Of a stretch of 64,000 nt of DNA, positions 55,463 to 64,000 are shown piece by piece. Location: assembly GCA_958510875.1 (NCBI GenBank), contig OY294070.1, positions 8,556,001 through 8,620,000 on the forward strand. The letters run 5' to 3'. A program made the translations under genes and the position numbers. This DNA comes from Endomychus coccineus (lineage: Eukaryota; Arthropoda; Insecta; Coleoptera; Endomychidae). The notes below the pieces were generated by a model. The model saw only the letters and a program-made list of their open reading frames with translations, ran no database searches and was not told the origin of the DNA. How positions within the stretch are numbered: the stretch's first letter is position 1; every line of letters begins with the position of its first letter.

Positions 55463-56080
55463 TTATAGTAAGCTACAAATCCATGAACATGAATCAGTCT
55501 GCATCAAAAAAAGATAAGCGGTATTGGCACACAAACCTGACAAAATCAAGAAGGCATCTAGAAAATCTAGCTTTCCTAACGGACACCCGTAATTGTAGAG
55601 GGCGCACTGGGACGTGTACGAATTGTCGAGCTTATGGGCACTATTCCTCTACGCAATCGGTCAGATAGTTAACACACTGAGCAGTGCACGAAACAAAGCG
55701 GATTGCATCGAGTATTTCGACGGACCGCTCTGCCCAATAATTCGAAAACGGCTTAAAGTGGGACATGGAATTTCTTTGTCGGTAAATTTTTTTTGTCAAA
55801 ATTTCAAGTGGATTGCATTTACCATTTGGCCTCAACACGAGAACATACATTTGCCTAATAACCCTACTTAATAAAGAAGCGACTTCGTTCGCTAGATCTC
55901 ACTCCGTCTTAATAAAGGCTATTATTAAATGTATTTGCACTTCCATATTGGCATTGAGCCAATCATGATTATTTAATCACAATTTTATGTTGTGATATCT
56001 TCTTATTCTCAAGCTTATTATTATTAAAATAAAACAATATCTTGGTTACATCTCTTGTTTTTAATAGCAATGGGTGTGTG
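55463..56080. repeat. Block downstream of astacin gene 4
   Basis: Copy of 12675-13304 with a few percent divergence. Confidence 0.5.
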
Positions 56081-56275
56081 CTAAATGAATGTGTAATTCA
56101 CCATGTAGACGGCTAAGCTCCATCCAACTATCAGAGTGAGTAAATTTGATGAAGGATGTATTTCGTTTCCTCCGCCTCTATAATAACCTTCACAGTTATA
56201 CATTCGATTCAACCTCATGATGTCCTTCATGCTGAAACCACGACGTTGTCCAATTGAATCTATTTTCGTTGGATC
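56081..56275 (-). CDS. Astacin gene 4 exon 4
   Basis: 195 nt with stop. Encodes DPTKIDSIGQRRGFSMKDI, the last conserved cysteine, and the shared hydrophobic C-terminal tail. More diverged than genes 2 and 3. Confidence 0.87.
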   Translation of the reverse strand, partial: DPTKIDSIGQRRGFSMKDIMRLNRMYNCEGYYRGGGNEIHPSSNLLTLIVGWSLAVYMVNYTFI

Positions 56276-56399
56276 CTTCAAATAAAAACAATGAGTATCT
56301 ATTAGAAATTATCTTAATTAAAATAAAGCTACATAAGGCAAAGTGGAATACAAAAAACATTTCATGCCAGAATCAATAGACAGAGTTTCGGTTCTCCAG

Positions 56400-57440
56400 G
56401 TTGGACAGTGACAACACGTATTTTAGTTCAGACAGCTGTTTCGGTCTGCGCTCGTCAGTGGAACGAGGCAACAATAAATTCACCGATCAACCATCTCAGG
56501 CAGCGATTACCACTTTCGAAAATGTTTGGCGAATTCTTTGAATCGCGAGTTTTCCATGAATATATTAGCTATGACCGGAGATAGTGGGGAGCCCATGGCA
56601 GATCCCGAGGACTGCTCGTAAAACTTGCCATTGTACAGGAAATATGTGGAAGATAAACAAAAATCAATTAACGGTAGTAAGTCCATTGCAATGTTTTTGG
56701 CAGGTAACAGTTGAGAAATTATGGGAAGGGTGTCTGGAATGGGAGCATTGGTAAAGAGTGATTCGATGTCGAAGGTGACAAGCAAATCGTCTGATCCAAC
56801 TATTAGCGCTTGGAGTTTTCTTTACGAAATAAAAGGAATTTAGGATAAAACTGTTGGAATTGCCTACACGAGGTTCGAGAATAGATGACAGATATCGAGA
56901 AAGTTTATAAGTAGGGGACCCGATACTGCTAACAATCTACCCAGGAGAACTTGACTTAGGAACGTTGGAATAACGAAGAATTTTCCCAGTTTCGAAACGA
57001 ATTTCATCTGCTGCGAAATGGGGAACTTTATGTAGGGGTGCTTCTACAGCAGAAATAATGGATGTTGTATGAATATTTTCGAGGGAGAAAACGAAATTAG
57101 GATCTTCAGATAGAACTGATTCTTCGGCTTCAGAAAGGGTATGTGAAGATAGATTAACCACAGTATTTACAAGAGGGGTTGATCTGACTGAGGGCATTGG
57201 GAGGCAAGAATCTTGTTGCATTTTTGAATATGACGTTTGGAATTGAGGGTACGAATTTCATCGGTTTGATCATGAGTAATTCGGTAGAGAACCAACCAAT
57301 CGGATGCTGAAGGGGTATTTGGAAGTTCAAGGTGAAGGCCTAAGAGTGTTATATTGATGGCGCGTCTAGGATACTTAATTTGTTCCCGAATCAAAGCTAA
57401 GCTAGCGCGCTTGAATATTATTGCCAATGTGAGTTTGGAA
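56400..57440 (-). pseudogene. Penelope-like reverse transcriptase fragment, intron 3 of gene 4
   Basis: Same element, extending about 100 bp further 3' than the others (ANIFMENSRFKEFAKHFRKW). Units 2 and 3 therefore share a deletion that unit 4 lacks, giving a branching order for the duplications. Confidence 0.85.
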
Positions 57441-57499
57441 GTTCTGTTTAAACATGAACATGATTGCTATGAGTATTGGGTGTTGCTTCTTCCACTGAA

Positions 57500-58370
57500 G
57501 TTTAATACCTCCCCGAGATTCTTCTTTGCCTATATTAAGCGTAGTATTTCTCGCCGGCCTACGTTTCGCTATATGGAGGGAGGTTAGTCCCAGTATTTTC
57601 TGCATGTGAGCGATAGGGCAAGACCTTGGAACTCCCGTTAAGCATACACATGCGAGTCTTTGGGTCTTACTTAGTTCCCTTTGTTTCGTAATTCGCTTAG
57701 TTTATCGCTCCAGGATTGTTCTAATCATCGTGGTGTACATTAAGAGCAGTATTTCGGGTGAGCAACAACATATTTTACCTGCTATCCTTCTGCATACCAT
57801 TGGGGACGTGTTGCCTTTTCATTTACGTTCTTTTAGTGCTGGCTGTAGATGAGAGTATTGTCTAGTGTAATACCTAGTTACTTTACCTCTCTGATCACGA
57901 TCTTGGTTACATTTAGTTCGATTTTCTTCATGCGATCTATTTTCCTTTTCCTGGTGAAGGTCACTATTTTAGTTTTAGTAGGGTTGATTCCTAGTTCACC
58001 GGTTTCTCTGTGATGTTAAGCTCTTCTTGGATGATGTCCGCATAGAGTGCTATCAAAATTTATTTTTGCCATTTGTACTATATCATCTGCGTATCCTTAG
58101 CAGCGAATTCTTTTGAGAGCTAGTTTCTCTAGGAGGTCATCCAAAATGAACCATAAGGAAGTTTTATACATTAAGAACAGCAAATGGGGTTCAACCAAGG
58201 ACTCATTTAAACAGGATTTCTTCATATATGTTCTGAAGAATGAATAATCCATTTGTTTTACTGTCGGTTTTGCTGCATTGTGTGACGTCAGGATCGAGCT
58301 ATCAGACCTTGTACTATGGAGGTTATTGGTCAAATTTGGTCAAATGCTCTGAAGATGAAGATAAGAGTTT
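57500..58370 (-). pseudogene. LINE reverse transcriptase fragment, intron 3 of gene 4
   Basis: Same fragment, with about 50 bp near 57835-57890 that units 2 and 3 have lost. Confidence 0.78.
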
Positions 58371-58512
58371 CCCGGAACTTGTTTTACCTAACCTAAACTC
58401 GTTTGTATTATGATGTCTCACCTTCGCGCTTCGTAATGAATAGATCTTGTTTTTGACTGTGTGTATTTGTCAATTTTTTCTACCCCAACCTCGTTTGTAT
58501 ATGATTTGGTAC

Positions 58513-58646
58513 CTTTGTAACGATTGTGTCCATGCCATTCTTTGAAAATGCGTTCCTTTTGTAGTGCATCACAGATTCGTAGTCGTATGCTACTCCAAAA
58601 CTGGTTGCCTCGTACATGCCGAGTTTCTGAAAATATTCTTCCTTAC
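58513..58646 (-). CDS. Astacin gene 4 exon 3 (Met-turn exon)
   Basis: 134 nt, correct splice signals. Encodes YDYESVMHYKRNAFSKNG, closer to the usual astacin consensus around the Met-turn than the other copies. Confidence 0.9.
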
Positions 58647-59460
58647 CTGCCAATCAAAATACGTGGAAAAATTAATGTGATCACTATATAAAGAATTGGT
58701 GTAATTAACTATCAAATTCCAACAGATTTTCATAACAGATGACCAAATTCAATAAAACTCAAATTCAAAAAAAACTGAAATATAATGCCAGCCAAATGTC
58801 ATCGACAAAACCACTGATATGATTCCATTCTTTTGAAAAGTTTTTCAAGAGTATGGTTTTATTGAGATTGTGTGATATGGCACGAGGAGAAATCATTGTC
58901 TAGACATCGTACAACTTGATTAATTATTATCTGAGGTTAAAACTAATGTTAGAATCGATTTTCTCATCATAGAAAACGTATTATAACGATGTTTCATTAG
59001 AATCGATTAGGTATTACTCACACTTTATGTACAAACTGAAATGTTATGTCTGCCAAATGCCATCGGCAATACCACTGACATGAGGTTCTATTTTAGCAAT
59101 TGTATGTCTTATGTTATTTTTTAGCAGTGCAATTGTGATACAAACCAATTTCATCAAAATAGCAGGCGAGTCTGCCGTTTAAACTTTACCTGTCTTGTTG
59201 ATGGGTTGTGTTGTCTGTCATAGCATAGAAAGTCTGAACTGTGATAATGATTCATTAATCTATGAATCTTTCTGTCATCTAAATTGTAGGTGATTATGTT
59301 AGCTGTTAAAAACGTCAAAAATTATAGAATCTGTTCTTAGCGGTAGAAGGGCTTCTGTCCAGGAGAAAAATAATCCGGAGGTAGCAACGATCAATTAGAG
59401 GTAACTTCAGATAATTTGTGAAAGGACCTAGTATTCACCTTAATTCTATTAACGTTTTAC
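58647..59460 (-). other. Intron 2 of gene 4
   Basis: 814 bp, same content with more substitutions. Confidence 0.6.
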
Positions 59461-59702
59461 CTTCCTTAACATTTTCGAAAATGATAGTCACGTACGAATC
59501 CCTGTCCCAACGTCTTTGTTCATGATGAAATCCCACGGTATGCGTCAACTCATGTAAAGGTGTGCCAATGGCTTGAAAACATCTGGTTGCTAGTTTGATA
59601 GTTTGTTCGCCTAATTGTCTACCAATAAAAGACGAACAAGTCGTACCTGGATCCTTAATTATCGATACATAGTCTTTGTCATATGTATTTTTCTTTCTAA
59701 AT
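59461..59702 (-). CDS. Astacin gene 4 exon 2 (zinc-binding exon)
   Basis: 242 nt. Encodes [19 protein letters not shown] with all zinc ligands and the two internal cysteines. Same acceptor and GTAAAA donor as the other genes. Confidence 0.92.
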
Positions 59703-60544
59703 CTGAACAATAAAAGAAAATCAAATTAAATAGCATAGTAACTTTTGCCATCAAGGCTGGTATTGAAAATATAAACTAACTGAGGTTTACCTAGTAAAAA
59801 GTTGATAGCATTCACAATTAATGTCCTACTACTATGTTATTTTACATTAGAAATAATGCACTAGGGCGTTATGAACATCTATATTGCCCTAGGGCATTAT
59901 TGATTTATAACGCATCACATACATTAACATAAAATTACAAATAACCTTTATTAACATTTCAATATGATTAAATGTCAAACAAATGTCATAACAGCTCTCG
60001 TCAGTATCAAAGAATCTTTTTTTTTAGAATTCATAGATGGCAAATTAATGAATCGTGAATCTCGATGATTTGTTTTTACCTTGAGATCCTGTATTTCAAT
60101 TTAAATAACAGATAGTAGGACATTAAATGTTGAAGGCACTACGGGTGTTATAAGGGCAGTAATCCTGATAACATCCTTGATACCTTGAATTACTCCACGA
60201 TCGCTAACTCTTAAATCTGAGTATTGTTTGTATGGTTACTTGTTCAAGATAACGGGAGTTGTCGTTATAAATAAATATCATTCTGAGAATGAGGATAACA
60301 AAAATTGAATATGTCAAATAGTGATCATTTCAAGATTACTGGAAGAATTTACTATGATAGAATGTCATTCTGTCGAAACTCAAAGAGACAAACGTCGATG
60401 AAAAAGAATCAGTTTTGGGAAATGTTCCTCACAAAAGTCGTATCTGTTGTTTAATGTATTTGTCTATAGTCTGCAGACCAAACATAACTTATAGTGTGGT
60501 ATGTTTATTTAAGATCTAGATTATAGATGAAACAACCTTGCAGC
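59703..60544 (-). other. Intron 1 of gene 4, ancestral intron sequence
   Basis: Same as unit 3 with small indels; no gene seen. Confidence 0.55.
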
Positions 60545-60920
60545 TTTGGAAGACTCTCCAGAGACTGAGTAATATTTTTTTTGCGGGGAAACCTTGCATA
60601 TGCGTCTCGGAGGCTAGTGCTCTCGGGTGTGCCAGATTCTTACCGCCTAAAACACCTCCCTCGTAAGGTTGGTTCTCCTCTGCATGGCGGCCATAAGTGT
60701 CTTATTGTGCTCTCACATATTGCTATTTCCTCATCAGTCTGGTGTATTGTATGAAATTCAGTAGCCTGATGTATGTATGTTTTAAAGCTAGCCAGATAAT
60801 TTTGCGATACCTCTGTACTTTTTTTCTGCTTAGAGGGGAAATCTTGCATAGTCGTCTCGGGAGCTCGTGTCCCCGGGTTTACAGTATTCTTACCGACTAA
60901 AACCCCTCCCCCGTAAGGTT
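60545..60920 (-). mobile_element. Two tandem LINE 3' tails (minus), unit 4
   Basis: Same pair as in units 2 and 3. Confidence 0.6.
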
Positions 60921-61234
60921 ATATGCTTTAAAACTAAGCCACAAAGAAACATACGTTCATTTAAAATTATGGGAAACTTTTTCGTTATTGCGCAATACTT
61001 TATTTAAATAATTGAATTTAACATAAACAAATGGCTCACACCTTCTTTGGGATAAGATGAACCAACTCCTACCTACATTTTTTATAAGACTGTGAGGGTC
61101 CTCAACTAATAAATCTGCTGAGGGAACCAAATTCAACTTACATACTCCACCTTTCAAATATATCATTAAATGTTCAACAATAATATATATAAATACACAC
61201 ATTCATTCTCATAAAAACATTGATCTCATCTCCC
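60921..61234. other. 5' portion of PLE B block, unit 4
   Basis: Same as 33976-34309 with a small deletion at its end. Confidence 0.4.
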
Positions 61235-61650
61235 TCACATATTGTGGTACCGTTAGTGGAAGAATTGCAAAAATTTTATCGAAACACAATCTAAAAGTTA
61301 GCTTTAAACCTCAAATAAATTGTCCTAGTCTTTGTTCAATGCTAAAGATAAAACAAATATGTTTGATAAGCCTGGAGTATATAAATTAGTCGGTTCAGAG
61401 TGTGATAACTTTTACGTTGCGATCTTTTAAACTTAATAAATCAGATTCATCTTTCTTTAATGATATTTTAGAAACAGGGCACACTTTTCCAAATTTAGAT
61501 GAAGTTTAAATTGTACGTAACCAGAGTAGAGGTTTTGAATTAAACACATTAGAATCAATAGAAATTTTCAAAGGTATTAAAACTAACGTCAATAAGATTT
61601 TAAACGATCAATCAGATGTATACTACAGCATTCTGTTTGATGTCTTGATA
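61235..61650 (+). pseudogene. Penelope-like element B, GIY-YIG region, unit 4
   Basis: Same fragment as in units 1 and 3 with its own indels; the start (FGTVSGRI equivalent) and [17 protein letters not shown] are readable. Confidence 0.78.
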
Positions 61651-61939
61651 ATGTAAAATTTCCCATAATTCTCTTGTGCCTTCCTAGTATACCGCCGCAT
61701 TAAAATTTCCTTATCACAATATTAACTCCAGCTGATTATCCAATTTCAATTATACCATTCTAACAATATATTTCTCCAACCAGAAATCCACTTGTGTTTT
61801 ATATTGTACCATTAATAGCCAAGATTATTCATATTTTCATCCATTATTAAGGGCCCTGTGGACCTGCCGTCGTACAGTCGGAAGAACCTGGGAACTCGCT
61901 CCACGGATGGTACACTGGATGTACACCATCATAGTGAGA

Positions 61940-63250
61940 ACCATTGTAACATACACCGCAATCGTGTGGTGGCCAAAAACAAAAACGAAAGTATCCCAGA
62001 ATTCCCTGAACAGAGTTCAGAGGCTGGCATGCTTAGGAATAACAGGTGCATAATCGACCACCCCAACAGGTACGATGAAGAGGTAGCTAGTGTTGGAGCC
62101 ACTGCATCTCTCCGTTCAGGCAGTAGCCATAAGCGTATCACTCCGATCTGATTGGACAAGGGAAGGCCGATAAAAAAAGCCGGAGCATTCTTGGATTGCT
62201 TGGATCACCTGAGCCATTGTGGATGAGATCCTACAGGATCAAGGTTTACAGCACTTCCCTACCGTTCACGATTCAAACTTCGAATGGGCCGGAGAACGCT
62301 GGAGGCAATCTTCATAGGATACCAGGGAATTCCTTATGGTTTACGGAAGGCACCAAGACCGAAAAAAAACAGGTGCTGGAATACTCAAGACAACGGACCA
62401 AGGAGAAATATTTTCTTTGAACCTAGGGAGACTTGCGACAGAATTCCAAGCAAAAATGGTAGCAATTACATCATATGCTCGAATTATGGGGGAGAGAGCC
62501 TACGAGAATATACAAATATCATAGTGAGCAAGCTGACGGTGCTTAAGGCACTGGAGTCATACATAATCACCTCCCAGGGTGTACTCGGTTGTGTAAAAGA
62601 ACTCACGGCACTAGTAAAGAACCACAATAGAGTGACACTCGTATGGGAGTCCAGACGAGAAGGGAATGAAACGGTCGTCGCACCCGCTAAAGCGGAGGCC
62701 GAACAACCACTGATTGGACCAGAGCCAACCTGTGGCATTTCTCATACCACAGTGAAATCTACCGAAAATGACTCGGGACAAAGCACCGGGCTTACTACAA
62801 GGAACTGCCCCATATGTCGCATTTCAAGCGACATATTGGAGATTTCCAGGAGCAAGGAATTAAAAATCTGATAACGTTCAGCAGATAAGAAATACGGAAT
62901 CTTGTTGCATTCCTGACCGGACACGCCCCATACAACAAACATCTCTGTCCGATGGGTCTAGTAGATCAGCCCACATGCAGGGGTTGAGGCGTAGAAGAAG
63001 AGATAGTCATGCCCAGAAGTATCCCCTATATCAGGCTACTGAATTTCATAGAATACACAGGACCGATGAGGAGATAGCAATATGTTAGGGCACAATAGAA
63101 CACTAATGACCGCAGTGCAGTGGGACTCCCTCTGGAAAGGAGAAACCACCTCACGGGGGAGGGGTTTTGGTCGGTAAGAATCCTGCAAACCCGGGGGCGC
63201 GGGCCCCCGAGGCGTCTATGCAAGATTTCCCCTCCTCTACACAAAAAAAA
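61940..63250 (+). pseudogene. R1-type LINE 3' end, unit 4
   Basis: Same insertion as units 1 and 3 without the MITE: RT thumb remnant, RNase H, C-terminal part, GC-rich 3' UTR and poly(A) at about 63241-63250. Confidence 0.8.
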
Positions 63251-63252
63251 AT

Positions 63253-63296
63253 CGTCTGAAGATGACACGCTGGTGTCGAAACTATAGTCATTTGTT
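63253..63296 (+). ncRNA. Hammerhead ribozyme motif of element B, unit 4 (canonical core)
   Basis: CTGAAGA at 63256-63262, stem II GACAC-GCTG-GTGTC, GAAA at 63278-63281, stem III AC-TATA-GT, cleavage base C at 63289. CUGANGA and GAAA are exact and H17 is C, so the core is canonical. Stem I pairing (A-rich 5' arm with ATTTGTTTT) is weak. It lies just after the LINE poly(A), in the 3' part of PLE B. Confidence 0.65.
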
Positions 63297-63578
63297 TTAT
63301 TTTATTATATCAAAAATAAATTTACATTTCTAATTGCAAATGTTATTGATTTTAATGTTGAAAGAGACTGAATTCTTGATCTGTTTTCAAATTCATAGAA
63401 CTGGCAAAGATTCATAGAACTTGGCATCAGCCAGTTGTCAATATTTTCCGAACCTGCCTTTTTATGGATCTGTTTGAAATTTTCCTAACATTATGTAATT
63501 CTAATTAATCTCATTGAATTAATACAAATACTATATCATTACCAAGTTAGTAGTTATAATAAAAATAACTATCGTTAC

Positions 63579-63828
63579 CTTATGCAAGTATCTTTATGGA
63601 AAATAGCAATGGCAGATATTAATATTCCCATTTCTGTAGCATTGAATGGTCCCAATATTTCGTAAGGTACTACGGCTTTCTTCCAATACTTCCATGGATG
63701 AATTACACCGGTTCGATCTAATTTTATTTCTATATCTCCTTCAAAAAGATCACCAAGCTCCTCGGGGTTCTCTGATTCTAATTCATTCCAAGACGGGGTT
63801 CTTTTGATGGACTTTCGAGACATTCCAG
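63579..63828 (-). pseudogene. Astacin gene 4 exon 1, 5'-truncated copy
   Basis: Encodes the distal propeptide ([25 protein letters not shown]) and the mature start through DTCI, with an intact donor. Homology to other first exons stops at 63828, so the signal peptide and promoter are missing. Next comes about 30 bp resembling the LINE fragment at 14883-14911, then a repeat of the sequence from about 63455. Alone it could not make a secreted enzyme. It may be an orphan duplicate exon, with the working exon 1 beyond the right edge. Confidence 0.75.
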
Positions 63829-63983
63829 GGGATGTGTCGCTTTCTCATTTACGTTCTTTAAACTTTTAATGGATCTGTTTGAAATTTTCCTAACAATATG
63901 TAATTCAAATTAATCTCCTTCAATTAATACAAATACTATATTATTACCAAGTTGGTAGTTATAGTAAAAATAACTATCGTTAC

Positions 63984-64000
63984 CTTATGCAAGTATTCTT
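63984..64000 (-). CDS. Second astacin exon 1, cut by the window edge
   Basis: The last 17 bases, read on the minus strand, give NTCIR plus the standard exon 1 donor GTAACG. This is the 3' end of another first exon that continues to the right. It is the likeliest partner for gene 4 exons 2-4. Confidence 0.6.

Noticed and set aside
1..64000. CRISPR arrays, bacterial operons, tRNA and rRNA genes
   Set aside because: No spaced direct repeats of CRISPR type, no Shine-Dalgarno-linked genes, and no tRNA cloverleaf or rRNA core sequence noticed.

Overview
This is AT-rich animal DNA, almost certainly from an insect: spliced genes on long introns, arthropod-type LINEs, Penelope-like elements (PLEs), mariner, hAT and other DNA transposons, and no bacterial operon structure. 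The only host genes I recognise are a tandem array of astacin-family (M12A) zinc metalloprotease genes, all on the minus strand. Four repeat units are visible. Gene 1 shows only exon 1 (4062-4435), the rest lying off the left edge. Gene 2 is complete (exons 20037-20392, 16501-16742, 15553-15686, 13305-13499; 308 aa). Gene 3 is complete (37077-37450, 32492-32733, 31545-31678, 29315-29509; 314 aa). Gene 4 has exons 2-4 (59461-59702, 58513-58646, 56081-56275), a 5'-truncated exon 1 (63579-63828) and the start of another exon 1 at the right edge (63984-64000). Splice phases and exon lengths (242, 134, 195) agree between genes. The model has a signal peptide, a propeptide with the astacin aspartate switch, HExxHxxGxxH, the SVMHY Met-turn, four cysteines and a hydrophobic C-terminal tail that looks like a GPI-anchor signal.

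The rest is mobile DNA, much of it copied with the units (period about 16 kb, then 17 kb, then 27 kb). Intron 1 carries PLE GIY-YIG fragments, a 5'-truncated R1-type LINE with RNase H, and hammerhead-ribozyme motifs. Intron 3 carries a PLE reverse transcriptase fragment and a LINE reverse transcriptase fragment. The gene-to-gene intervals carry a mariner relic, an APE-endonuclease LINE relic, and private insertions.

The most informative region is 20517-27772, just upstream of gene 2. An 8-bp-TSD transposon (W) was invaded by a 6-bp-TSD transposon (X), which was itself invaded by a 3884-bp element (22702-26585) with an intact 672-codon DDE/SWIM transposase. That element sits exactly between AAA and TTT with no target duplication, the signature of the Spy group. 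The paralogous empty site is present at 7827-7832. Other private insertions are a PLE with a hammerhead motif (unit 1), a two-exon unnamed transposase-like gene with subterminal repeats (17231-19030), an LTR-like element inside mariner (38241-40060), a MITE (35767-36184), an ISL2EU-type element holding a Crypton-like tyrosine recombinase and a Helitron-type fragment (44203-49071), and a degenerate LINE (49592-53045).

All calls come from reading the sequence and from remembered family hallmarks; no search was run. Many short open frames are antisense or begin at non-ATG codons and are left out.
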